DNA of 64,000 nucleotides from positions 4,340,001 through 4,404,000 of the forward strand of contig NZ_CP132942.1 in NCBI RefSeq assembly GCF_040359615.1, in the 5' to 3' direction. The translations under genes and the position numbers were made by a program. Positions within the stretch are counted from its first letter, which is position 1. Each line of letters opens with the position of its first letter. The stretch comes from Tunturibacter psychrotolerans. Lineage in GTDB: Bacteria > Acidobacteriota > Terriglobia > Terriglobales > Acidobacteriaceae. The notes beneath the pieces were generated by a model. The model was not told the origin of the DNA and did not search any database. It saw nothing but the letters and a program-made list of their open reading frames with translations. Shown piece after piece: positions 44,508 through 53,421 of the stretch.

Positions 44508-45716
44508 ATGCCTATCACTGAACTTTCTCGTCGTACCTTTCTTCACTCAGTGGCCGCCACCGCATTGAGCGCGAGCTCGTTCGCGCAAGAGCCGGGAGGA
44601 AAGATCAATCAGGTTGACGAAGTTCAGCTTTCTCAGATTCACGGTCCATCCGAACAAAATGAAAAAGCTCCGGGCCCTTTCCTTCCTATGGACCAGCGCA
44701 TTGGTTTTGCGATCGTCGGCCTAGGAAGACTTTCACTCAATCAGATACTTCCGGCTTTTGGCCATTCTCAATACTGCAAACCGGTGGCTTTAGTGAGTGG
44801 CGATCGCGAGAAGGCGCTAAAGGTCGCGGGCCAATATGGTATCGCCCCTACCGCGATCTATAACTATGCAAATTTTGATCAATTGGGCAAGAACCCAGAA
44901 GTCAAAGTGATTTATGTGGTGTTGCCAAACGGAATGCACGAAGAGTATGTCGTTCGTGGGGCGAGAACAGGCAAACACATTCTTTGCGAGAAACCGATGG
45001 CGACCGGCTCCCGCGAGGCTGAACATATGATTTCAGCCTGCAAAGAGGCCAAAGTAAAGCTCATGATCGCCTATCGACAACAGTACGAGCCTCATAACCT
45101 CGCGCTCCGGCAACTGGTAACTGAAGGTAAACTCGGCGCATTGCGCGGCTTCGTATCCTCGAACTCTCAACAGCAGGGCGATCCTACTCAGTGGCGACTA
45201 AAAAAATCTCTGTCTGGCGGAGGCTGCCTTCCTGATGTGGGTCTGTACTGTCTGAATGCCTCACGCTTTCTATCTGGAGAAGAACCGACAGAGGTGATGG
45301 CCACTATCTTTCAACCGAAAGATGACCCACGTTTCACCGAAGTAGAAGCGAGCTGCAGTTTCAGCCTGAAGTTCCCCAGTGGTTTTGCGGCGACCTGCAC
45401 CACCAGCTACGACGTTCACAAAAGTCAGTTTCTCCGGCTTGAAGGAACAAAAGCGTGGGCTGATATGTCTCCCGCCTACGGCTACCACGGCAATCGCCTT
45501 AAGTGGTCGCATCTTGACGGCGATAGAGAGACTGAGATAGTCCCGCAGATAGAGGAAGAAGACCAATTTGCCTTAGAAATGGATCATTTCGCGGAGTGCA
45601 TCCTGGAAGGCAAGACGCCTCACACCCCCGGTGAGGAAGGCCTCAAAGATCATAGGATTATGGAAGCAATTTACGATTCTGCCCGAACCCGCCGAATCGT
45701 CGTGGTTTCCACATGA
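44508..45716 (+). CDS. Gfo/Idh/MocA family oxidoreductase with Tat signal
   Basis: A 402-residue protein with Tat motif LSRRTFLHSVAATALSASSFAQ, then the NAD(P) loop FAIVGLGRLSLNQILPAF and the family Lys-Pro in HILCEKPMATG. It resembles periplasmic glucose-fructose oxidoreductase, where the bound cofactor never leaves. The export signal implies tight NADP binding in the periplasm. It ends the plus-strand run. Confidence 0.85.
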   Translation: MPITELSRRTFLHSVAATALSASSFAQEPGGKINQVDEVQLSQIHGPSEQNEKAPGPFLPMDQRIGFAIVGLGRLSLNQILPAFGHSQYCKPVALVSGDREKALKVAGQYGIAPTAIYNYANFDQLGKNPEVKVIYVVLPNGMHEEYVVRGARTGKHILCEKPMATGSREAEHMISACKEAKVKLMIAYRQQYEPHNLALRQLVTEGKLGALRGFVSSNSQQQGDPTQWRLKKSLSGGGCLPDVGLYCLNASRFLSGEEPTEVMATIFQPKDDPRFTEVEASCSFSLKFPSGFAATCTTSYDVHKSQFLRLEGTKAWADMSPAYGYHGNRLKWSHLDGDRETEIVPQIEEEDQFALEMDHFAECILEGKTPHTPGEEGLKDHRIMEAIYDSARTRRIVVVST

Positions 45717-46386
45717 CCTTAGTTGATCTCACGCCCGCTTACCTAGGTTTTAAGTGAACGATTGCTCTAACCAGTCCTGCGCTGGCCAGGAAGGCTGCGA
45801 CATCGAACTTGGCTTGTCTGAACTCAGTCATAAGATAGGTCACAGCTTATCAATGTGATGCCCCGATCTTGTCAATGTGATGCCCCGATCTTGCGGAACG
45901 TTGTGAAAGTGTCGCATCATCAGCATCGTCCCACCGTAGTGGAGTTCTGCTGAACCAATCAATCCAACCGTCGATCCGCGCGAATCAACTAATCTTGCGC
46001 ATCTGCCCACCCTCGGTGCCAGTCTACAGTCTTCCCGTCACTCGGTTTGCCCGCTTTGCCGGCTTGGAAACCGGCATCATACTCGGCGGAATCATCGTGG
46101 ACCGGAGGTAGCTCATCTGGCTCAGACAGTTCATTGATCTTGTCTATCTCGGACATTCCCCTTCGGATGCCGAATCTCTATTTCTCGCTGCAATACGCGG
46201 TCGAAACGAGTTTTAGACAATCGGAGTTTCGGGCAGAGGGCATCCAAAGGTCCGCCCAAGGTCCTCTTCTTCGATCCATTGACTTGACCGGCTCAAGTCA
46301 TCCATCCACTAGCCGATCCTGTACCTTTTTTCCCCCAACGCCTTATCGATAGTCGCCTGCCCCCGGCGCCACAATCGAGGTCAATC
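45717..46386. other. Non-coding and decayed region
   Basis: About 670 bases with no intact gene. It holds a 22-bp tandem duplication (45850-45893) and several short frames broken by stops; one segment near 46130-46260 reads FIDLVYLGHSPSDAESLF before a stop and may be a decayed receiver-like or ATPase-like piece, which I could not identify. The kinase fragment starts at its end. Confidence 0.45.
45850..45893. repeat. Tandem 22-bp repeat, possible IS21-type end
   Basis: TCAATGTGATGCCCCGATCTTG occurs twice without spacer. Multiple short repeats of about 20 bp at an element's end are typical for IS21-family elements; no transposase is present here, so this would be a remnant. Compare the degenerate repeats at 51944-52021. 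Confidence 0.35.
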
Positions 46387-46761
46387 GGCCCTTCGACAAA
46401 GATCGTGCTTCGCCGAGGCGAGATGATGCAAGTGGTCTCTAACCTGATCGCGAACTCAATCTACGCCATGCGCCCCGGTGGTACTCTCTCAGTTTCAGTT
46501 TGCGATGCCTCAAGTGAGGATGATGGAATTGTCCTGACAGTTGAAGACGATGGCGTCGGAATTGCACCGAAGGATTTGCCGAGGGTTTTTGACGCCTTCT
46601 TTACTACACGGACTACGGTTGGCACCGGAATTGGATTATTCGTCGCCAAGCAATTTGTCGAAGGCCACGGGGGACGGATCAGCATCGAGAGCAGTAACGA
46701 ATCGAAGAAGCACGGCACCACCCTTCGGGTCTTCCTGCCACTTCATACTGCTTACGTATGA
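46387..46761 (+). pseudogene. C-terminal ATPase fragment of a histidine kinase
   Basis: About 120 residues (KIVLRRGEMMQVVSNLIANSIYAM...GTGIGLFVAKQFVEGHGG) match the end of the multi-PAS kinase at 20970 (AILRRGEMMQVISNLIANSIYAT...GTGIGLFVAKQFIEGHGG). The H-box and all sensor domains are absent and the sequence before about 46387 shows no homology. A GTG at 46405 could start it but the product could not autophosphorylate. It is a 5'-truncated duplicate. Confidence 0.75.
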
Positions 46762-46866
46762 TCGCTTTCTGTAAGAACAGCTCCTGCCTACGATGCAGTG
46801 AACACAAAAAACCTGATCGCCATACATAGCCCACGCGGGTTATATCTACGTGGCTAGGATACTTGC

Positions 46867-47376
46867 CTAAGCGGCTCGTTTCGGTAGAGTCCAGTTCGGT
46901 CTGACAAAATGGCACGTGTATCCATTGGGAATGCGCTCGAGGTAATCCTGATGTTCAGGCTCGGCCTCCCAGAATGCACTTGCCGGAACCACTTCGGTCA
47001 CGACCTTCCCAGGCCACAACCCTGAAGCATTGGCATCGGCAATGGTGTCTTCAGCAATCCGTTTTTGCTCGTCTGTCGTGAAAAAGATCGCCGAACGATA
47101 ACTTGTGCCGGTGTCATTCCCCTGACGGTTCAACGTCGTAGGATCATGGATCTGGAAGAAAAACTCCAGGAGTCGACGATAGGTGACTTGCTGAGGGTCG
47201 AAGATAATTTCGATCGCTTCGGCGTGGCCTTCGTGATTGCGGTAGGTCGCGTTTGCGATATTGCCGCCCGTATATCCGACCTGCGTCGTAATCACGCCCG
47301 GGAAGCTGCGGATCAGATCCTGCATTCCCCAGAAGCATCCCCCTGCAAGAATTGCGCGCTCGTTCGATGAGGCCAT
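46867..47376 (-). CDS. msrA: Peptide-methionine (S)-S-oxide reductase MsrA
   Basis: A 169-residue MsrA from ATG 47376, preceded by CAGGAGT. Catalytic motif [16 protein letters not shown] and [22 protein letters not shown], and the resolving region [16 protein letters not shown] are all present. It reduces methionine-S-sulfoxide in proteins. It lies 4 bases after the stop of the msrB relic, so the two were one operon. Confidence 0.9.
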   Translation of the reverse strand: MASSNERAILAGGCFWGMQDLIRSFPGVITTQVGYTGGNIANATYRNHEGHAEAIEIIFDPQQVTYRRLLEFFFQIHDPTTLNRQGNDTGTSYRSAIFFTTDEQKRIAEDTIADANASGLWPGKVVTEVVPASAFWEAEPEHQDYLERIPNGYTCHFVRPNWTLPKRAA

Positions 47377-47380
47377 GTTG

Positions 47381-47689
47381 TTACTCCTGTTCTTTCTTCT
47401 CAAACAGTTCGAGATATTTACCGTATCCTTCGCTCTCCAACTCATCGAGGGGAATGAAGCGCAATGACGCGGAGTTTATGCAATAGCGCAGTCCTCCAAG
47501 GTCTTTGGGGCCATCGTCAAGGATATGCCCTAAATGACTGTCACCGTGGATTGATCGCACTTCCGTTCGGGTCATGCCGTGACTTTGATCTGAACGTTCG
47601 TCCACATTCTTCGGTTCAACTGGTTTAGCGAAACTTGGCCACCCTTGGATGCGGATTGAAGCTTCGAATGATGCCGCATCCGCAGGACA
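47381..47689 (-). pseudogene. msrB: N-terminally destroyed msrB
   Basis: From [14 protein letters not shown] to the end ([34 protein letters not shown] with the catalytic Cys) this is a good methionine-R-sulfoxide reductase. Before it the frame reads [17 protein letters not shown], with a stop at 47692, where MsrB should read a zinc-binding CxxC and a DSGTGWPSF segment; the pieces TGCGGATGCGGC in a second frame show that the CxxC lies out of frame. At least one frameshift and a small deletion are implied. The only start, GTG 47605, gives 74 residues without the zinc site. Confidence 0.7.
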
Positions 47690-47866
47690 TTAGAGTCCTC
47701 GTTATTACCAACAGGAATAGCGCTCTAACCAATTGGAATTGGACTTAGGTTCATGGTTTCGCCGATCCTTATCGCTAAAGCTGTACCGATGCTCTGACAT
47801 CGCTGTGATGACGATCCCAAGCGTTATTCCTTTATTTTGAATAACTTTCGTAGAAGGGACAGATGA

Positions 47867-48115
47867 ATGATTGACCAATTCTTAACGGAGATCGAGCTGT
47901 CCGATCGAATTCATGTCAGTTTGGCAACCCTTCGACGCTGGAGGCTAGAAAACCGGGGACCGAAGTTTCGAAAACTGGGAAGTCTGGTCCGCTATGGGGA
48001 ATACGATTTAACCTTGTGGATGGAAGCGCAGCCCAGTGGTGGGACGGGCGAAACGGTACGCATTCCCCCGGCATCCAGCTATTCTGAGCGCGGCCGTATT
48101 CAAAAACGAGGATAG
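47867..48115 (+). CDS. Excisionase-like helix-turn-helix protein
   Basis: An 82-residue protein with a MerR/AlpA-type winged helix: LTEIELSDRIHVSLATLRRWRLENRGPKFRKLG. This is the form used by excisionases of integrative elements. It is 2 bases before the integrase gene, as usual for xis-int pairs. Confidence 0.75.
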   Translation: MIDQFLTEIELSDRIHVSLATLRRWRLENRGPKFRKLGSLVRYGEYDLTLWMEAQPSGGTGETVRIPPASSYSERGRIQKRG

Positions 48116-48117
48116 GC

Positions 48118-49224
48118 ATGGCGATCTTTCAGCGTGGTGAGATCTGGTGGTACGAGTTTTCCTTTGCGGGCAGACGGATAAGAGAATCCAGTAAGAGTAC
48201 ATCAAAAACACTCGCCCGAACCGCGGAGCGAAATCGAAAGCGAGAGCTCGAAGAGGGCTTCAACAATGTGTCAGACACACGACATGAAAGGGTAAGAACA
48301 GTCGGCGATTTGGCAGACGATTACCTGACAGCTTACAAGTTGCGTCATCCGCAGTCAGCGACGTTTGCCGAGTACGCCATAGCCCACGTCAAGAGACTCG
48401 TGGGATCCAAAATGTTTGTGGATTGCAACGAAGCGACCCTAACTTCTTATCAAAACGAGCGCCTCAATGAAGGCGCCGCGCCGAAAACGATCAACGAGGA
48501 GGTGGGCTTTTTGCTTCGCATTCTAGACGAGCTCGGAGATATTCTTCGCGTCCGCCTCCGGAAGAGAAAGCTACTAAAACTTAAGGTTGGCAAGCCCATC
48601 GGCAAAGCCTATACCGATGAAGAAAAGGCAAGAATGCTAGACCAAGCAAAGAAGGCGCGTTCTCCTCATATCTATCCGGCCATTATGCTCGCCCTGAATG
48701 CTGGCATACGGGATGCCGAGCTGAAACAGCTCACTTGGAATCAGATCAATTTGAAACGCGGCTACCTGACAGTAGGCAAGAGCAAAACCGAGGCCGGTGA
48801 AGGACGCACAATTCCCCTGAACTCCGCTCTATCGGAAACGATGAGCGAATATGCTGAGTGGTACCAGGAGAGATTTTCAGCAATCCAGCCGGACTGGTAT
48901 GTGTTCCCTTTCGGGAAGCCGCGTCCGAGCGATCCTACAAGACCGGTCACGACTCTGAAGACTGCATGGAACAACGTGCGCAAAAACGCCAAGGTTAAGG
49001 GACGCTGGCATGATCATCGCCACACCATGATCACCGATCTAGCCGAAAGCGGAGCAGGAGACCAGACCATCATGGACATCGCCGGTCATGTCTCGAAGAA
49101 CATGCTCAAGCACTATAGCCACATTCGAATGGAAGCGAAGCGCGAAGCGCTCGAATCGATCGTCAAGCGACCACCGACGAAAAAGCCCCTCCCGAAGGGT
49201 TCTCGAAATTCGAAGGTCGCGTAG
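48118..49224 (+). CDS. int: Tyrosine recombinase / phage-type integrase
   Basis: A 368-residue integrase. The N-terminal arm and core-binding domain includes RTVGDLADDYLTAYKLRHP; the catalytic domain has Arg in LNAGIRDAELKQLTWNQI, the HxxR box in WHDHRHTMITDLAESG (unusual HDHRH instead of HDLRH), and the nucleophile Tyr in LKHYSHI. Its gene points toward tRNA-Asn at 49400-49474, whose 3' end is the probable integration site. No intact partner att copy was found by eye. Confidence 0.88.
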   Translation: MAIFQRGEIWWYEFSFAGRRIRESSKSTSKTLARTAERNRKRELEEGFNNVSDTRHERVRTVGDLADDYLTAYKLRHPQSATFAEYAIAHVKRLVGSKMFVDCNEATLTSYQNERLNEGAAPKTINEEVGFLLRILDELGDILRVRLRKRKLLKLKVGKPIGKAYTDEEKARMLDQAKKARSPHIYPAIMLALNAGIRDAELKQLTWNQINLKRGYLTVGKSKTEAGEGRTIPLNSALSETMSEYAEWYQERFSAIQPDWYVFPFGKPRPSDPTRPVTTLKTAWNNVRKNAKVKGRWHDHRHTMITDLAESGAGDQTIMDIAGHVSKNMLKHYSHIRMEAKREALESIVKRPPTKKPLPKGSRNSKVA

Positions 49225-49399
49225 CATCCCCCCTCGTATCGACCGAACACCGCAGGAAATTCTCGGCCGAGTCATTGCTCACAATTGAGCAGGATTATGA
49301 ATGATTTTTATTTGAGGTACCCACAAAATCCCCCACAATCGGTCATTTTGGGGCATTTTTTGGAGGTGTCTGGGAGGATCTAACTTATTGATTCTAAAT

Positions 49400-49474
<75 letters not shown>

Positions 49475-49810
49475 ACGTCTTTTTGGACCCGCGGGAGACT
49501 CACGCGCTTGTTCAGTTATAACAAATCGGGATAGAGGGGTCAAAGGCTACTGTCATGGCGACGTGCAGATAGTCACCATGGGCGCAAAGAGCGCCTTTTT
49601 TCATACTGGACGAATGCCCGTAACTCCCAACTGTTTCCAACTGTGAAGTCCAAACGACGACAATCTAACTGAGAGCTGTGGGCAGCATCTCAAGGCGCCA
49701 TTGTCCGGAGAGATCGGTCATAGATGCTTTCAGCGGCTGTCAGGACCAGATCGCATCGCACCCTGCTTCCCAGGAATGGCGACGGCTGGGATATGGGCTG
49801 CTGTTTCGGA
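49475..49810. other. Intergenic region without recognised features
   Basis: These 336 bases include the tRNA-Asn promoter side and the 3' flank of the CAP gene. I saw no small frame with a ribosome site, and no strong hairpin. Confidence 0.35.
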
Positions 49811-50689
49811 CTAAGGGTAGAGGAGGACGGCGATGTTATAGGCCGTGAAGGGGCTGTTTCGTGTTGTCGAGCAGGCTCCGACTACGGCCTGGTGATATTT
49901 GCCCGACGCCAGTTTGCTTTTGAGTTGGTCGGGAATTTGGTTCAAGCTTCCGGCGGTATACCGCATGATGTACCAGGGTTGGCGAGAACCCGCGTAGCCG
50001 GAGGACATTGTGCATGTCCGACGAGCCTCTTCGGTGGTGGCGGCAACGCGCATGCCTGATTGTGCGATAACGCTGGCAACTGTGCGCTCCTGCTGGTTGA
50101 GCGAGAGCGTTTGAACTGTGCTGGCGAAGTCTTCTACCGCGTAGAGCTGGTGATCGCGGGTCACGATAGCGATTCCGATCGAATCTACGTTGGGATCGAG
50201 CAGGTTGGCACGGTGGCCGGGCGAGTGCATCCAGAGATTGTGAATGATGACGGAGGTGGGGGCTTCGGCTACGTTTTCTGTGATGAGGCTGAAGTGCGCG
50301 CCAACATTGGATCCGCGTTCCGCGAGCGTGGGTTCTCCATTGAATTGATGGGAGATTTCGGCGTGCGCGGCCATCTCGCGAGCGTGGACGGCGGAGGCTT
50401 CTGCAAGGACGGGGTCGAAGCGAAGTGGCTGAAGTCCTTGACTGACGCGGTCTTCGTTCGCGGCGGCGAGAAGGTATTGCTCGGCTACTGTGAGATTTCC
50501 TGAGGATTCGAGGCCCTGGGCCGGAAGTACGCGCGCAGTCGCGAGCAGCAACGTTGCGAACGTGATGGACAAGAGATGCGATTTCGGTAATGAAATCAGA
50601 GACTTGACGCACGCTGCGAAGGAGGCCGGCATGAAGCTCATTCTAGGTTTGGGGTACCGGGGTGGGTAATACAACTTTCTGGTGAGCAT
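49811..50689 (-). CDS. Exported CAP/SCP domain protein
   Basis: About 292 residues from ATG 50689. A membrane/signal segment (HLLSITFATLLLATARVLPAQG) precedes a CAP domain: EQYLLAAANEDRVSQGLQPLRFD, HAREMAAHAEISH, TENVAEA and LWMHSPGHRANLLDPNVDSIGIA with the conserved His and Glu residues. A Cys-rich tail follows. CAP proteins are secreted and bind lipids or cleave proteins; bacterial roles are mostly unknown. Start alternatives are ATG 50641 and 50632. Confidence 0.8.
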   Translation of the reverse strand: MLTRKLYYPPRYPKPRMSFMPASFAACVKSLISLPKSHLLSITFATLLLATARVLPAQGLESSGNLTVAEQYLLAAANEDRVSQGLQPLRFDPVLAEASAVHAREMAAHAEISHQFNGEPTLAERGSNVGAHFSLITENVAEAPTSVIIHNLWMHSPGHRANLLDPNVDSIGIAIVTRDHQLYAVEDFASTVQTLSLNQQERTVASVIAQSGMRVAATTEEARRTCTMSSGYAGSRQPWYIMRYTAGSLNQIPDQLKSKLASGKYHQAVVGACSTTRNSPFTAYNIAVLLYP

Positions 50690-50833
50690 GAGGGTTTTCC
50701 CTGGTTTGCCTATCGGTTCGGACGCCGGGAAAGTGAGAAACGATGCTTGAAGTTGCAAACTTAGGTACTAAAAAAATCAGCAGGGAGAAACCTCACTTTT
50801 CAGGGGGTTTTTACTTATTTTGCCTGTTTTGCG

Positions 50834-50882
50834 GTGGTGAGATCGTGGTGAAGTTGTGGTGGATTGCGTGGTGAACGTGGTG
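50834..50882. repeat. Five GTGGTG hexamers spaced about one DNA turn apart
   Basis: GTGGTG begins at 50834, 50845, 50856, 50868 and 50877 (spacings 11, 11, 12, 9). On the minus strand they read CACCAC. The array is in the gap between the CAP gene (starts 50689) and the WecG-like gene (ends 51011), followed by GTTTTTT...GAAAAAC, a short inverted repeat. Helical phasing suggests a protein-binding array or a bacterial interspersed repeat. Confidence 0.6.
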
Positions 50883-51010
50883 TTTTGTACGTCGTTTTTT
50901 GAGCGTCGAAAAACACGCCATCTTTTTCAAGTTTATTTTCGATTCGCCGGCCTGAGGTGTCCGTTTTTGAGACAGGTATCTGATTAGTCAGAAGTTAGCG
51001 GGCAGTCTGG

Positions 51011-51781
51011 CTAAGATCTCAGTTCGGATCTCAGTTTAGGGAGTCGGCTGCGGTTGCGGAGCATGATCGCGAGGAGTTTGCGGGCGTCCCAGTAACGGGG
51101 GATGTAGCGCTTGGGTTCGGCGAGGGATCGGAAGAGCCAGCCGAGGTAGAACTTGTCTGCCCAGACGGGGATGTGAACCTGGTCGCCTGAGAGGAAGGCT
51201 ATGGCGGCGCCGATGCAGTGGATGGCGGGGCGATAGGCGAGATTGCGTTTGAGGTAGAGGCCAAGACGTTCCTGCGTTCCACCACCGATGGTGACGATGA
51301 CATGCTGAGGGCGAAGACGGTTGAGGCGCTCGAGCAGAGTGGGGTCGTCGATCGGCGCGGTGCCGTACATCGGAGCCATGTAGATGTTGTCTTCCGGGAT
51401 GACGATTCCCTGCCCTGCGAGCCAGTCGAGATTGCGCTTCGTACTGACTGGGCTAGCCATGATCCAGAGCGTGTTGCCGGGTTGGCGAACGTCTGGCTCG
51501 AGGAGAAGATCGCGGAGGTACTCGAGGCCGGAGAGGCGCTTGATGGGGATCGGCTGCAGACGATTCCAGATGAGGACCATGAAGGCAGAATCGGTGATCG
51601 CGAGGTCCGCGTTGAGCAGAGCGTCGCGATAGTCGGGGCTGCGGTCGAGGTCCTTGAGGGCTGGGGCTGCGGGGACTACGAGGAGACCGCCTTTGGTGCG
51701 CATGATGTCGATGGCTTCTTTTGCAGAGCCGTCGAAGAAGTCGATGCCAAGGATGCGGTGAGTGGTCGGAGTTGTCGACAT
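51011..51781 (-). CDS. WecG/TagA/CpsF family glycosyltransferase
   Basis: A 256-residue GT26 enzyme: ILGIDFFDGSAKEAIDIM, the Asp-rich DLAITDSAFMVLIWNRL, RLSGLEYLRDLL, VTIGGGTQERLGLYLKRNLAYRPAIHCIGAAIAFLSGD, and PEPKRYIPRYW-like AEPKRYIPRYWDAR near the C-terminus. It transfers ManNAc-type sugars onto lipid-linked GlcNAc for surface polymers. It stands alone here, which is unusual for a polysaccharide gene. Confidence 0.85.
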   Translation of the reverse strand: MSTTPTTHRILGIDFFDGSAKEAIDIMRTKGGLLVVPAAPALKDLDRSPDYRDALLNADLAITDSAFMVLIWNRLQPIPIKRLSGLEYLRDLLLEPDVRQPGNTLWIMASPVSTKRNLDWLAGQGIVIPEDNIYMAPMYGTAPIDDPTLLERLNRLRPQHVIVTIGGGTQERLGLYLKRNLAYRPAIHCIGAAIAFLSGDQVHIPVWADKFYLGWLFRSLAEPKRYIPRYWDARKLLAIMLRNRSRLPKLRSELRS

Positions 51782-51943
51782 GAAGAGATCTGTTCGTCTC
51801 TATCTTATTCGACAGGCGAAAGAGAAACCGTCGCCAATTCTCGTGGCGTCACCTTGTTACCACCCACAAGCGGATTACATGCGGATTTATTTTTCATCAG
51901 TCCCCAGACAAATTCTCAAATGGTGTGGTTTCCACCATAAGTT

Positions 51944-52021
51944 TGAATTCATATCCCATACAGCTGAATTCCGACCCCCATAAAGCGGAACCGGACACCT
52001 ATAAGTCGGAATTCAAAGTGG
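51944..52021. repeat. Four degenerate ~21-bp repeats, possible IS21-type end
   Basis: Successive units TTGAATTCATATCCCATACA, TGAATTCCGACCCCCATAAA, GGAACCGGACACCTATAA and CGGAATTCAAAGTGGCC start about 21 bases apart and share the GAATTC/CCGAC core. This arrangement is characteristic of the multiple terminal repeats of IS21-family elements. No transposase gene is next to it in the window, so it would be a relic. The 51782-52208 gap contains nothing else I recognise. Confidence 0.4.
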
Positions 52022-52208
52022 CCCTTCGAATTCAATCTCGAAGAGCCACAACTCACTAACCCTTTGATGCTGAAACACCGCAAGCTTAAGACCACGGCTG
52101 GTTCGATCCATCCAAAGTTTTCAGAGGATCAAAGCATCGAGCGAATGCACGTCATGTCTCATGGTATTCTCGTTTCCTGCAATTTGGGCCCTTGTGGTGG
52201 AGGAGCCG

Positions 52209-53186
52209 ATGGCACTTTCGAAGGCCGAACGTACTCTCATTTCGCGTGGATTGAAAGAACAGAAGGAACGCATCTCTTTCAATCGGGATCTGGAGCGGCA
52301 ACTTGCGACTAGCAATGAGCGGAGAGCCAGAGTCGGGGATAGGTATCGCCAGCGGATTATGGAGAAGGCGTTCGCGGCCTCCGGAGTCGACTATGGATTG
52401 ATCGCTCAGCGGCAGGAGACGGAAGTGGAGTCTGTCATCCGCGAGTTGGCTGGCATCAAGAAGAAACTTAAGGCTAATACGACGAAGGTTAAGGTTCGAC
52501 ATCGGCAGTTGATCGACCGCCTGATGAAGAACAGAACGAATCGTTCGGGAGGTGGTCCGGGAGGTTCACCCGCGCCCGAAGATGTCTCGAATGGTTATCT
52601 CTGGATACCGAGTTCCACCTCGCTGGTCGATCAGGGCATTCCGCCGGGTGCCACACTCACGATGGCAAATCGGGCCACACTATTGAAATTCAGGTGGTAT
52701 ACCCCCGTTCTAAAGTCGTGGGGTCCCGGTATTACGGCAGTAGTGAACTACTTGTGGACGCCACCGCAAGATGGAACTTTTGGATTATTTTCGCTTGTGG
52801 CTTACAACGGATTCTGTCAGTGGGCGTTTCCCGGAGCTTGCTGGACACCACCTTTTTTCGGGTTGAAGTTTCGGTCGAGTATCGCGATCCAGCAGATCGA
52901 TCCAAACGGGCTACTCCGCACGGATATGGCAGATGGCAGCAATGGTGGACTCGATGAAGACCATGATGGAGGCTGCTGGCCTAAGTCAGGCTCCAGAACC
53001 TATGACGCCGTCGACTATCTACAGTTGGCCAATCCATTTCCAGTCGCAGCGAACTTGCCCGTGTTGATGTCGATCACTATCGGAGGAGACTGTTTAGCCT
53101 ACTCAGCGGGTGCCGAACTCGATTTCTCTACCGGTAGTGCGTGCATCGAGCAGCCTGGAATCTTGTTTGGCTTTACCCCCTGGTAA
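52209..53186 (+). CDS. Unrecognised protein: coiled N-terminus and beta-rich C-terminus
   Basis: About 325 residues from ATG 52209, preceded by GGAGG at six bases; an upstream ATG at 52161 has no such site. Residues 1-125 are charged and helical (RLEKQ-type, likely coiled coil), a Gly/Ser-rich linker follows (GGGPGGSPAPEDV), and the rest is aromatic, Cys-bearing and beta-rich (WTPPQDGTFGLF, GGLDEDHDGGCW, FSTGSACIEQPGILFGF). No signal peptide. I do not recognise a family. It lies next to IS21-like repeats, consistent with recent arrival. Confidence 0.6.
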   Translation: MALSKAERTLISRGLKEQKERISFNRDLERQLATSNERRARVGDRYRQRIMEKAFAASGVDYGLIAQRQETEVESVIRELAGIKKKLKANTTKVKVRHRQLIDRLMKNRTNRSGGGPGGSPAPEDVSNGYLWIPSSTSLVDQGIPPGATLTMANRATLLKFRWYTPVLKSWGPGITAVVNYLWTPPQDGTFGLFSLVAYNGFCQWAFPGACWTPPFFGLKFRSSIAIQQIDPNGLLRTDMADGSNGGLDEDHDGGCWPKSGSRTYDAVDYLQLANPFPVAANLPVLMSITIGGDCLAYSAGAELDFSTGSACIEQPGILFGFTPW

Positions 53187-53421
53187 CGCGAAAAACTAAG
53201 GGCCAATTGATCATCACGCTAAATCGCCAGTGCACTCATCGAGCTGAGTTGAAGAAAATTCGGCCTTATACGTAAATCGCCCCGGAAATCTAAGCTTATG
53301 ATGCTTGCCAGTGCAAGCCGACTAGGTAAGCAGAAGCTATCTGCTGCGCTCACGGACCGTTACGTACCGAGTGGCAGGCGGTTTACATTCCCATACAGAT
53401 TCGGAAGCTGTTGGGGCCATG
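53187..53421. other. Intergenic region without recognised features
   Basis: About 235 bases between the unrecognised protein and the gamma-glutamyltransferase gene; the two are convergent. No clear terminator hairpin seen. Confidence 0.3.

Noticed and set aside
46047..46352. A 101-residue plus-strand frame in decayed DNA
   Set aside because: No start signal, no family, and the composition (Ser/Pro/Arg) matches random frames; kept only as part of the decayed region.
47699..47760. A hairpin and a tRNA-like string (GCGCTCTAACCAATTG) near the excisionase
   Set aside because: The string resembles a D-arm but no acceptor, anticodon or T-arm can be folded around it, so I do not call a tRNA or an att copy.
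49811..50612. Arg-rich frames overlapping the CAP gene
   Set aside because: The CAP frame has complete motifs; the Arg-rich frame is its shadow in GC-rich DNA.
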